Positions 52,539 to 61,175 of a DNA stretch of 64,000 bases are shown piece after piece (within the stretch, counting starts at the first letter, position 1; each line of letters starts with the position of its first letter). The DNA is taken from positions 207,242 to 271,241 of the forward strand of contig NZ_QJSX01000002.1 in NCBI RefSeq assembly GCF_003217515.1, given 5' to 3'. The translations under genes were made by a program, and so were the position numbers. The stretch comes from Deinococcus yavapaiensis KR-236. GTDB taxonomy: Bacteria; Deinococcota; Deinococci; Deinococcales; Deinococcaceae. The notes under the pieces were generated by a model, which saw only the letters and a list, made by a program, of their open reading frames with translations, was not told the origin of the DNA and ran no database searches.

Positions 52539-52915
52539 TTCGTGCGTTTCCCCTCGATGAGGGACGCCACGCGTCCCCGCAGATTCTTGCCGCTCAGCGG
52601 CTTGTAGACGACGTCGTCCGCACCGACGAGCTTGGCGTGATCACGCAGCTGATCGTCGGTTTGGGCGGAGATGAGCATCACGGGCACGTGGGAGAGGCGC
52701 CGAATGCGCTTGACGCGGCTGCAAATCTCGAAGCCGTTGACGAAGGGCATGTTGGCGTCGAGCAGCATCGCGTCGGGCGTATGACCCCGAAGATATTCCA
52801 AGGCCGCCTTGCCGTCTCCGACGGAGACGATGTCGTGCCCGTCAGCGGACAAGATGACTTCGAGCATCGTACGAATGGCGGGCTCGTCGTCGGCGACTAG
52901 AATCGTGTACGGCAT
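52535..52915 (-). CDS. Single-domain response regulator (receiver only)
   Basis: 126-residue CheY-like receiver: acidic pocket VADDEP (9-11), phospho-acceptor Asp53 (LLDANMP), the switch Ser in LISAQ and Lys105 in VVYKPLSG. There is no output domain, so it must act by protein contact. TAGAAT 8 nt before the ATG may start the long ccm train. Coupled by ATGA to a cell-wall synthase gene, an unusual pairing. No kinase is adjacent. Confidence 0.9.
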   Translation of the reverse strand: MPYTILVADDEPAIRTMLEVILSADGHDIVSVGDGKAALEYLRGHTPDAMLLDANMPFVNGFEICSRVKRIRRLSHVPVMLISAQTDDQLRDHAKLVGADDVVYKPLSGKNLRGRVASLIEGKRTK

Positions 52916-52968
52916 ACGGACGTATTCTAGAGGCTTCCACGTGAAGAGAACCGTAGAGAAATCCGCGC

Positions 52969-53005
52969 CGCGTCGCGCTGCCCTCTCGTTGGGCGGCGCG
53001 ACGCG
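52969..53005 (-). terminator. Terminator between the acyl-CoA ligase gene and the ccm train
   Basis: 15-bp stem (one G-T pair) CGCGTCGCGCTGCCC with loop TCTCGTT, 15 nt past the ligase stop. It separates the two minus-strand units. Confidence 0.7.
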
Positions 53006-53019
53006 AGCCGCGAGCCGAA

Positions 53020-54708
<1,689 letters not shown>

Positions 54709-54757
54709 GTGCCCCTCTCCTCGATGGCGAAGTTGAACTCGGTTTAGTTCTGCACTC

Positions 54758-54763
54758 AGTATA
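54758..54763 (-). promoter_or_regulatory. -10 box of the acyl-CoA ligase gene
   Basis: TATACT on the minus strand, about 50 nt before ATG 54708; the leader carries the ribosome site. Confidence 0.5.
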
Positions 54764-54857
54764 ACAAACGGTCGATAGGCGAACGAGCAGAACGGCCGCT
54801 CGCCTTGCGGGGGCAAGGCGAGGCCGGACGCCTGCCAACTTCGCTCTTCGTGCGCGT

Positions 54858-54863
54858 TAGCAT
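54858..54863 (+). promoter_or_regulatory. -10 box of the zinc-type dehydrogenase gene
   Basis: TAGCAT, 6 nt before ATG 54870; leaderless layout. Confidence 0.5.
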
Positions 54864-54869
54864 GCCGTC

Positions 54870-55913
54870 ATGTCCGACAACATGCGAGCCGTCGTCATGA
54901 CCGGTCGAGGCGAGCCCGACGTTCTCCGAGTGCAAGACGTTTCCGCGCCGCGTGCCGGACCGGGCGAAGTGCGCGTTCGCGTGCGCGCCGTCGCCCTCAA
55001 CCACCTCGACGTGTGGGTGCGCAAAGGCGTCGCTTCCCCGAAGCTTCCGCTGCCGCACATCCTGGGCAGCGACGTCACCGGCGAAATCGACGAGCTCGGG
55101 CCGGGCGTGACCGACCTCCAAGTCGGCACGAAGATCATGCTCAATCCCGGAGTGAGCTGCGGCCACTGCGAAGCTTGCCTCACCGGCCACGACAACCTCT
55201 GCCCGTCCTACCAGATTCTCGGCGAGCACCGCGCGGGCGGTTACGCCGAGTTCGTCGTCGTGCCGCGCGCCAACGTCTTGCCCCTGCCGAGCGGGCTCGA
55301 CTTCGTGACGGGCGCCGCCGTCCCCCTCGGAAGCCTCACGGCGTGGCAGATGGTGTTCGACAAGGCGGCCGTGAAGCCGTGGCACACCGTTCTCGTGATG
55401 GCCGCCGGAAGCGGCGTGAGCACCTGGGCGATCCAATTCGCCAAACTCGCCGGGGCGCGCGTGATCGCGACGGCCGGAGACGACACGAAGCTCGATCTCG
55501 CGAAGTCGCTCGGCGCGGACGACGTCGTGAACTACCGCGCGTCGGACTACGGCAAGGCGATCAAGGCCCTCACGAACGGCGCGGGCGTGGACGTCGCGCT
55601 CGACCATACCGGCGCCGACAATTGGCAGACGACGCTGCGCGCCTTGAAATGGGGCGGCGTCCTCGTGACTTGCGGCGCCACGAGCGGTTACGAGGCGACG
55701 ACGCCGCTCGCGCACGTCTTCTTCAAGCAGCTCTCCATCCTCGGCTCTACCATGGGCCGCAAAGGCGACCTTTACAAGATCGCGCGGCTCGTGGAAAGTG
55801 GGCGCGTGAAGCCTGTCGTCGCCGACGTCTTGCCCTTGAGCGAGGCGGCGCGGGCGCACGAGAAGATGGCCTCGCGCGACTTCTTCGGCAAGATCGTCCT
55901 CAGCGTGGACTGA
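54870..55913 (+). CDS. Medium-chain dehydrogenase/reductase with structural zinc only
   Basis: 347-residue MDR enzyme. The N-terminal barrel and the Rossmann part (VMAAGSGVSTWAIQFAKLAGARVIATA) are intact, and the structural-zinc loop keeps four Cys (VSCGHCEACLTGHDNLC). The usual catalytic-zinc ligands are replaced: HLDVWVRKG and GSDVTG lack the Cys and the HE pair. So it is more likely a zinc-independent quinone- or enal-type reductase than an alcohol dehydrogenase. The last 14 bases overlap the convergent PstS-like gene. Confidence 0.88.
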   Translation: MSDNMRAVVMTGRGEPDVLRVQDVSAPRAGPGEVRVRVRAVALNHLDVWVRKGVASPKLPLPHILGSDVTGEIDELGPGVTDLQVGTKIMLNPGVSCGHCEACLTGHDNLCPSYQILGEHRAGGYAEFVVVPRANVLPLPSGLDFVTGAAVPLGSLTAWQMVFDKAAVKPWHTVLVMAAGSGVSTWAIQFAKLAGARVIATAGDDTKLDLAKSLGADDVVNYRASDYGKAIKALTNGAGVDVALDHTGADNWQTTLRALKWGGVLVTCGATSGYEATTPLAHVFFKQLSILGSTMGRKGDLYKIARLVESGRVKPVVADVLPLSEAARAHEKMASRDFFGKIVLSVD

Positions 55914-56856
55914 CGCCTGCGAGGGCGAGCGGTCGGTCACCGTACGACAACGGAATCGGCGCGCGAAAGGAGGGCGGCAGGGGTTGCAAGTCCCGCCCTC
56001 CTTTCGCGCGCAACGCCTCCAAGAACGCCAAGACATCGTTCGCATCCTGCAGCGTGCGGTTCCTGTAACGCTGATCGCGTGGAACGACGCCCCATACGAG
56101 CCCGCGAAACGGATACGCTCCGAGGACGTTCGGAGCGGGCAGGAACTGCGCGGGTCCCTTCGGGAGGCGCGCGGTGTCCTTGAGCCCGAGGGTCGCGGTG
56201 GGCGCGACGAACTCTCCGCCCTTGGCGAGCACGCGCGCCTCCCCGACTCCGGACGGCATGTTTTCGCGCGGACCCAGCACGGTCACGCTGCCCGTCACGC
56301 CGAGGGCTCCCGAGACTTCCCTGGCGTTCGCCCCGATCGACGCCGCGTGCGCTTGCCAAGAACTTTTACGCCACGCGCGCGGCCATTCGCCGCTGCGCAC
56401 ACACGCATCGGCGAAGGCGAAGCTCGCGGCGTTCGGCCAAGCGCGGGCGACGCTCAAGACGGGAAGCTTCGGCAAGTCCACGCCCGGATTGAGGCGCGCG
56501 AGTTCCGGATCGTCCCACGCTCGCACGCGTCCCGAGAACAGCCCGCAGGCGGCGCGGACGTCGAGGCGCAATTCCACGCCCGGCAAACGGTACGCGACGC
56601 GCACGGCGTACACGGCGAGCGGCACCCACAGCAACTCCCCGACGTTCGGCGGTGGCTCGGGAAGCGGCAGGGACACGAGGGCGACGTCCGCGCGGCCCGC
56701 CGCGACCTCCCTCATGGCGTCTCCCGCCGACCGGAGGGCGTAGGCCGCGTCACCTTGCCAAGGAGGTGACGTTCCCACGACGTCGAGGGCGAGCCCGATC
56801 GAAGCGAACGAGGCGACGAGCAGCCCCGCCGCGGTTCGCCGAGCAAGTTTGCGCAC
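55900..56856 (-). CDS. PstS-like periplasmic protein with a degenerate binding loop
   Basis: 318 residues: signal peptide 1-23 (LLVASFASIGLA), then the PstS-type block CGLFSGRVRAWDDPELARLNPGVDLPKLPV, which aligns with the IFxGxITxWNDPxI segment of phosphate-binding proteins. The loop that holds phosphate in PstS (RSDGSGT) reads ARAWPNAAS, and the N-terminal GAGATFP motif is also gone. So it is probably not a phosphate binder, or binds something else. GTG 56856 is 2 nt after phoU. The 3' end contains a strong hairpin and overlaps the neighbouring gene. Confidence 0.75.
   Translation of the reverse strand: MRKLARRTAAGLLVASFASIGLALDVVGTSPPWQGDAAYALRSAGDAMREVAAGRADVALVSLPLPEPPPNVGELLWVPLAVYAVRVAYRLPGVELRLDVRAACGLFSGRVRAWDDPELARLNPGVDLPKLPVLSVARAWPNAASFAFADACVRSGEWPRAWRKSSWQAHAASIGANAREVSGALGVTGSVTVLGPRENMPSGVGEARVLAKGGEFVAPTATLGLKDTARLPKGPAQFLPAPNVLGAYPFRGLVWGVVPRDQRYRNRTLQDANDVLAFLEALRAKGGRDLQPLPPSFRAPIPLSYGDRPLALAGVSPR
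55961..56009 (+). terminator. Hairpin inside the PstS-like gene, likely terminator of the dehydrogenase
   Basis: 17-bp perfect stem (55961-55977 with 55993-56009), 15-nt loop, starting 47 nt past the dehydrogenase stop, yet lying in the coding part of the convergent gene. Confidence 0.45.
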
Positions 56857-56858
56857 CC

Positions 56859-57509
56859 TTAAGAAGCGGCCATCCGCTGGCCCGTCACCCAGTACTCGAC
56901 GCGCTCGGCGACGTTCTCGATATGATCGCCGACGCGTTCGAGGCTGCGCCCCACCCGCATGAGGACGAGGGCCTTGCCGATCGTGCGCGGATCTTCGAGC
57001 ATGTACGTCACGAGTTCACGCTGCACGCTTTCGTACAAGTCGTCGACCTCGTCGTCCATGCGCAGCGTTTGGCGAGCAAGCTCCACGTCGCGCCCTCCGA
57101 CCGCCTTCTTGAGATGCGCGACCATTTCCTCGAGCCGTTCGAGCATGCGGCCGAGCGCCACGTGCTTCTTGAACGCTTCGGAATTCGAGAGTTCCGCGCC
57201 GTCCTCGGCGACGTGCACGCAGTAATCGCCCATGCGCTCGATGTCGGTGAGGCTCTTGAGGATCAAGGCGATGAGGCGCAAGTCGGTCGCGACCGGTTGG
57301 TGCAAGGCGATGGTGCGCAGACACTCCGCCTCGATGCGGTGTTCGAGCGCGTCGACTTGCAAGTCGAGGGCGCGCGCCGATTCGAGGGCGGCCGAGTCGC
57401 GGTCGACGAGGGCAGCGCGGGCGAGGCCGAGCATTCGCTCGACGAGGCTCAGCATGTCGAGCGCGCCGTCGAGAATCACACGCAGTTCGTGTTCGAGAGC
57501 TTCACGCAT
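56859..57509 (-). CDS. phoU: Phosphate signalling protein PhoU
   Basis: 216-residue all-helical protein made of two PhoU repeats. The metal-binding helices are seen as LHQPVATDLRLIALILKSLTDIERMGD and MRVGRSLERVGDHIENVAE, with the E/DxxxD patterns expected. It tunes Pst transport and PhoR/PhoB signalling in known systems. ATG 57509 is used; AGGAAGGA lies further upstream, and TATGCT (57537-57532) may be a local promoter. Its first 8 nt overlap the stop of a small unknown ORF. Confidence 0.93.
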   Translation of the reverse strand: MREALEHELRVILDGALDMLSLVERMLGLARAALVDRDSAALESARALDLQVDALEHRIEAECLRTIALHQPVATDLRLIALILKSLTDIERMGDYCVHVAEDGAELSNSEAFKKHVALGRMLERLEEMVAHLKKAVGGRDVELARQTLRMDDEVDDLYESVQRELVTYMLEDPRTIGKALVLMRVGRSLERVGDHIENVAERVEYWVTGQRMAAS

Positions 57510-57741
57510 AAGAAAAGAAATCCTTCCTGAGAGCATAGGGCAAGTGCGCGGCGCGCACACGAACACTGGGCTGGAACTTCACGCGCCCCGAACGGTGAAG
57601 CACGAGGCGGGGCCGTCCTCTCGGCGCGACGGGCACGCGCGACCGCTCGGCTTTCCACGAGGGGGCGCGTCGCAGCACCGCGCCGATCCAGTTGCTTCGA
57701 AACGCGTTCGGCAAAGGCTCGCTGTCCATTTCGTAGGTCAT
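57502..57741 (-). CDS. Candidate small basic protein between the PhoB-like gene and phoU
   Basis: 79-codon frame whose ATG overlaps the regulator stop (ATGA) and whose stop overlaps the phoU start by 8 nt, so it fills the gap exactly. The predicted protein is rich in Arg and Lys (about 18 of 79), with no membrane segment or Cys. Third positions are mostly G or C, though less so than in neighbours. I do not recognise it. The exact fit between two real genes is the main support; it could also be chance in GC-rich DNA. Confidence 0.45.
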   Translation of the reverse strand: MTYEMDSEPLPNAFRSNWIGAVLRRAPSWKAERSRVPVAPRGRPRLVLHRSGRVKFQPSVRVRAAHLPYALRKDFFSYA

Positions 57742-58484
57742 GACGTCGAACCGCCTTGCCAAGCGCGCATCCGGTACCCTTTGCCGCGCACCGTCTCCAA
57801 GAAGCGCGGAGACGACGGGTCTTCGCCGAGGCGCGCGCGCAGTTGCGTCACGTGCTGATCCACCGTGCGCTCGCCACCCAGGAAGTCAGCTCCCCACACC
57901 TTGTTGAGCAGCTCCGTACGGCCGTACACACGGCCGATGTTGTTCGCGAAGAACGCCAACAAGTCGAATTCGCGCCTCGTGAGGGAGAGCCGTTGTCCGC
58001 GCACCCTCGCTTCCGCCGCCCCGAGGTCGATCATCAAAGGGCCGTTCGTCAGGACTTGCGGCGTGTCGGGCGCGCTGCGGCGTAGCAAGGCCCGCACCCG
58101 AGCGACGAGCTCCGCCGCGCTGAACGGCTTCGTGAGGTAATCGTCCGCGCCGCTCTCCAACCCTTCGACCCGCTCGGTTTCCGCCGCTCGCGCGGTTAGC
58201 ATCAAGACGGGCAGACGTTTGAAGTCGGCGTCGGAGCGCAAGCGGCGCAAAAAGCTCAATCCGCTTTCACCGGGCAGCATCCAGTCGAGGACGAGCGCGT
58301 CGGCGGCTTCGAGAGCGGGCAAGGCCGCGCTCGCCGACTCGAAGGACGAGACGCGCAAGCCGGCCCGCTGCAAGTGAAAACGCAGCACGTCACGCACCGT
58401 CGACTCGTCCTCCACCACGACAACGTGACTCACGAGACGTTCCGGGCGCACGCGCGCCTTGCTGGTCGTAGGTTGGCCGTCCAC
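57738..58484 (-). CDS. PhoB-like response regulator
   Basis: 248-residue OmpR/PhoB-type regulator. Receiver with acidic pocket VVEDES, phospho-acceptor Asp67 (VLDWMLPGESG) and Lys in YLTKPFSAAEL. The winged helix shows LTRREFDLLAFFANNIGRVYGRTEL and VDQHVTQLRARLG. GTG 58484 has AAGGAG only 3 nt upstream and adds 17 residues. GTG 58433 (VSHVVVVEDE) is the more normal PhoB-type start. No histidine kinase gene is next to it. Confidence 0.9.
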   Translation of the reverse strand: MDGQPTTSKARVRPERLVSHVVVVEDESTVRDVLRFHLQRAGLRVSSFESASAALPALEAADALVLDWMLPGESGLSFLRRLRSDADFKRLPVLMLTARAAETERVEGLESGADDYLTKPFSAAELVARVRALLRRSAPDTPQVLTNGPLMIDLGAAEARVRGQRLSLTRREFDLLAFFANNIGRVYGRTELLNKVWGADFLGGERTVDQHVTQLRARLGEDPSSPRFLETVRGKGYRMRAWQGGSTS

Positions 58485-58545
58485 ACGCTCCTTATTCTTC
58501 AGGGGAAGGTCAGGAAAGTGTCATGGCCTCGTCGCACGGTCGCGC

Positions 58546-59208
58546 TCACTGCAAGTACGGATTGCTTCGCTTTTCCACACCGACCGTCGTGGACGGGCCG
58601 TGGCCCGGGTAGACGCGCGTCTCGTCCGGCAAGGAGAAGAGCTGACGCTCGATGCCTTTCAGAAGCAAGGCGTGGTCGCCGCCCGGCAAGTCCGTGCGGC
58701 CGATCGACCCGCGAAAGAGCGTGTCGCCTGCCACGACGAACCCATCGCCGACGAAGACGACGTGGCCCGGAGCGTGTCCCGGCAAGGAACGCACCCTGAG
58801 CTTCACGTCGCCTGCGGCGAGCGCCTCACCTTCGCGCAGTTCCCCGTCGGGATCGGAAGGTTGCGTCATGCTGAGGCCGAAACGGGCGGCGCTGCTGGCC
58901 GCCGCGCGGTACAACTCCAATCCGTCGGCGTGTGCCAAGACGGGCACTTCGAGGATGCCGCGCAGGGCCTCCACGGCGCCGACGTGATCGAAATGGGCGT
59001 GGGTGAGCAGAATCGCGCTCGGTTGGAATTCCAGGGCTTGCAGACGCGCGCGGATCTTGCTCGCCTCGTCGCCGGGGTCGATCAGAAAGCCACGCTTTTC
59101 GTCGTCGTACACCAGCACGACGTTTTCCTGCACGGGGCCCGTGACGATCCACTCGACCGTGACTCCTCCGTGGCGCGCGGTCGTCGAAGCGTGTGAAAAG
59201 CCAGTCAT
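58546..59208 (-). CDS. MBL-fold metallo-hydrolase, glyoxalase II-like
   Basis: 220-residue metallo-beta-lactamase-fold hydrolase with the two-zinc signature THAHFDH, a second ligand His in LPGHAPGH, the bridging Asp in VVAGDTLF and the final His in VYPGHGPSTTV. The short length and the terminal SNPYL are like YcbL-type hydroxyacylglutathione hydrolases or related thioesterases. ATG 59208 follows TACACT by 6 nt. It is divergent from the small gene at 59266. Confidence 0.92.
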   Translation of the reverse strand: MTGFSHASTTARHGGVTVEWIVTGPVQENVVLVYDDEKRGFLIDPGDEASKIRARLQALEFQPSAILLTHAHFDHVGAVEALRGILEVPVLAHADGLELYRAAASSAARFGLSMTQPSDPDGELREGEALAAGDVKLRVRSLPGHAPGHVVFVGDGFVVAGDTLFRGSIGRTDLPGGDHALLLKGIERQLFSLPDETRVYPGHGPSTTVGVEKRSNPYLQ

Positions 59209-59214
59209 GAAGGC

Positions 59215-59259
59215 AGTGTACGCGAGGTTCCCGAGCGCCGACTCGGCGCGCGTTACCCT
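59215..59259. promoter_or_regulatory. Back-to-back leaderless promoters
   Basis: TACACT (59220-59215, minus) lies 6 nt before ATG 59208, and TACCCT (59254-59259, plus) lies 6 nt before ATG 59266. The two divergent units share a 57-nt spacer. Confidence 0.55.
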
Positions 59260-59265
59260 GCCGAG

Positions 59266-59544
59266 ATGAGCGACCGAGAAATCAACTTCGGCAAGACGAT
59301 CCTGGCGGGCCGCTCGCACCGCGATCTCACCGACGACGAGGTGCTCGCGCGGGCCCGCGAGTTGCTGGAAGGCTGGCTGAACGGCGAGTTGCGCATGGAG
59401 CGCCCGAAGCTGTACGACCATTACGCTTTGCTGCTCGCCGCCCTCGTTCGCCGTGTCGAAGACTTGGAGGTGCGCGTGACGGCGCTCGAGCGAGGCGCTA
59501 CGGCACTCGGAGAAAACGGTGAAGAACCCTTAAGCCGCTCCTGA
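59266..59544 (+). CDS. Small helical protein of unknown function
   Basis: 92-residue acidic protein. The C-terminal half (LLLAALVRRVEDLEVRVTALERG) has a heptad pattern suggesting a short coiled coil; the N-terminal half (DLTDDEVLARARELLEGWLNGEL) is also helical. No Cys or membrane segment. Leaderless start after TACCCT. I do not recognise the family. Confidence 0.7.
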   Translation: MSDREINFGKTILAGRSHRDLTDDEVLARARELLEGWLNGELRMERPKLYDHYALLLAALVRRVEDLEVRVTALERGATALGENGEEPLSRS

Positions 59545-59660
59545 GGTTCCCGAAGCCGTCAGCCCGTACCATCAATGAGGATTGATAAAGCCATCGATGC
59601 TTCTTTCCGACCAACTTATTTTTCAAGCATCCTTTATTGCTCGAACATTGTGATTCATCG

Positions 59661-59687
59661 GCCGCCGTCGGGCGGCATTTTATTTTT
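59661..59687 (+). terminator. Intrinsic terminator in an AT-rich gap
   Basis: 6-bp GC stem GCCGCC/GGCGGC with loop GTCG, followed by ATTTTATTTTT. The best T-tail of any terminator in the window, over 110 nt beyond the upstream gene. Confidence 0.85.
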
Positions 59688-59690
59688 GGC

Positions 59691-59696
59691 TATCCT
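59691..59696 (+). promoter_or_regulatory. -10 box of the DUF3006-like gene
   Basis: TATCCT, 6 nt before ATG 59703; leaderless layout. Confidence 0.5.
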
Positions 59697-59702
59697 TCCT
59701 TC

Positions 59703-59957
59703 ATGACTTCGAACGGCCGCACGGACTACTTGGTGATCGAAAGCGTGGAGGGTGACATCGCGGAAGTCGAGCTCGCTTCGGGCTTGCGCACGGAACTGCC
59801 CGCCGCGTGGCTCGGCGAGGACATCGACGCGGGTATGGGCTTTCGCGTGGAAGCGGGCGCGGGCGCGTTACGCTTCGTGGCCGACGAGCGCGCCGCGCGC
59901 TTCGTTCGCGAGCGCAACAAGCAAACCTTGCTGGACTTCCACGATGAAATCGAGTGA
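59703..59957 (+). CDS. DUF3006-like small protein
   Basis: 84-residue protein. It opens with YLVIESVEGDIAEVELASGLRTELPAAWL, the pattern of DUF3006 proteins (a small beta-barrel-like domain whose core reads E-G-D-x-A-V-V-E). The C-terminal helix is RFVRERNKQTLLDF. Function unknown. Starts 6 nt after TATCCT, so the longer frame upstream (59637) is not used. Confidence 0.78.
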   Translation: MTSNGRTDYLVIESVEGDIAEVELASGLRTELPAAWLGEDIDAGMGFRVEAGAGALRFVADERAARFVRERNKQTLLDFHDEIE

Positions 59958-59988
59958 GGTGGCCGCGCGGCGCTAGACTGTCGCTTCG

Positions 59989-60777
59989 ATGCCTTCCGTC
60001 TACTCCGTCGCCGATCTGCACGGTCGCCTCGATTTGTTCGAGGCGGCTTTGCGTACCTTGCCCGACGCGCACCTTCTCATTCTCGGAGATGTGATCGACC
60101 GCGGGCCGCACGGACTCGCGCTCGTGCGGCGCTTGCTGGAACTGCACGAGGCGGGCACCGTGACTCTGCTCCGCGGCAACCACGAGGCGATGGCGGAAAG
60201 CGGTTTGCGTCACTACCGCCGCTACCAACAAACCCGCGACTTGAACGCGTACAAGGTCGCCATGGCGCGCTTCTCGTGGTGGATGGAGAACGGAGGCAAC
60301 GCCTTGCGCAAGGAGGCGGGCTTCTTCAGCGTCGAGACGTTTCCTCCCGAGCTCGTGGAGTACTTGTCGCGCCTCTTGCCGCTCGCCTTCGTGAACGAGG
60401 ACGGTCGGGTGTCGGCCGAGCCGTCGGGTGAATGCGTCCTCGCGGTCCACGCCACGCCTCCCAAAGAGCATCCCGACTTTCCCGACCCGTTCACGGCGGC
60501 GTTGTGGTTGCGCCCGCACCAAGGTCCATTCGCGCTGCCCGAGGGCGTTCGCTGGAGCGTGCACGGCCACACGCCGCTTCGCGTCGCCGCGCGCCTCGGT
60601 GACCAGGTGTACACCGACCTCGGCGCGGTCACGACGGGCCGTTTGTGCCTCGTGCGCCTCGACGCGCCCGATCCGTCCGACGTGATCGTGGTGCAAGGGC
60701 GCGGCGACGCGAAGATGGCGTCGCGCTTGGCTTCTCTCGGGGTCGCGTTGACGGCGCGCACGATCGACGTTGGTTGA
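59989..60777 (+). CDS. Metallophosphoesterase, Ser/Thr phosphatase or ApaH-like
   Basis: 262-residue calcineurin-like phosphoesterase with the full metal set: VADLHGRLD, LGDVIDRGPHG, LLRGNHEAM, HATPP and VHGHTPL. The family includes bacterial PPP-type protein phosphatases and diadenosine tetraphosphatases; which one cannot be told here. TAGACT 9 nt before the ATG is a possible -10 box. A terminator follows. Confidence 0.9.
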   Translation: MPSVYSVADLHGRLDLFEAALRTLPDAHLLILGDVIDRGPHGLALVRRLLELHEAGTVTLLRGNHEAMAESGLRHYRRYQQTRDLNAYKVAMARFSWWMENGGNALRKEAGFFSVETFPPELVEYLSRLLPLAFVNEDGRVSAEPSGECVLAVHATPPKEHPDFPDPFTAALWLRPHQGPFALPEGVRWSVHGHTPLRVAARLGDQVYTDLGAVTTGRLCLVRLDAPDPSDVIVVQGRGDAKMASRLASLGVALTARTIDVG

Positions 60778-60807
60778 CGCGAGGAAGAACAAGAACGCTA
60801 CAACGAA

Positions 60808-60829
60808 AGCGACCCCGCGCGGGGTCGCT
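60808..60829. terminator. Terminator between convergent genes
   Basis: 9-bp stem AGCGACCCC/GGGGTCGCT with loop GCGC, 30 nt after the phosphoesterase stop and 18 nt before the minus-strand gene end. Confidence 0.75.
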
Positions 60830-60846
60830 CGGAACTTACATGCGAT

Positions 60847-61092
60847 TCAGGCTTGCACGGTGCTGCGGCGAGGTTTGACGACTTGCTGTTCTTGATGTTG
60901 AGCGGCGGCGTATCCGGCTTGCGCCCCGAACTGCCACGCCAACTTCAGCATGAACAAGATCGCCTCGTCGTCGCCGCGCGTGATCAGGTCGCGCAAGTGC
61001 TCGGGAAGCCCTTCGGGCAGCGGCATGGCGCTCAGTTGTTCGCCGTACTCGGCGCGCAACCGCTCGAACCATTCGGCGTACGGATTCGACAT
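60847..61092 (-). CDS. Small protein of unknown function
   Basis: 81 residues, acidic N-terminal helix (SNPYAEWFERLRAEYGEQL), a central hydrophobic helix (AILFMLKLAWQFGAQAGYAAAQ) and a basic tail (KPRRSTVQA). The ATG follows TAAGAT by exactly 6 nt. Probably soluble or peripheral; family not recognised. Conserved look and promoter layout support a real gene. Confidence 0.7.
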   Translation of the reverse strand: MSNPYAEWFERLRAEYGEQLSAMPLPEGLPEHLRDLITRGDDEAILFMLKLAWQFGAQAGYAAAQHQEQQVVKPRRSTVQA

Positions 61093-61098
61093 GCCCTC

Positions 61099-61104
61099 AT
61101 CTTA
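61099..61104 (-). promoter_or_regulatory. -10 box of the 81-residue protein gene
   Basis: TAAGAT on the minus strand, 6 nt before the ATG at 61092. GTGACA lies 20 nt further up. Confidence 0.5.
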
Positions 61105-61175
61105 ACACGAAGGCACTCAAGCAATGTCACTTAACCGACATCACTTCGTTCGATGAAGTGACGCCTATACGCAGA

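Noticed and set aside
54735..54750. GAAC-N8-GTTC upstream of the acyl-CoA ligase gene as a FadR/TetR operator
   Set aside because: Arms of only four bases are expected by chance; no better half-sites nearby.
61141..61161. TCACTTC/GAAGTGA inverted repeat after the thymidylyltransferase gene
   Set aside because: Short stem, 7-nt loop and no T run; may be a weak terminator but not enough to call.
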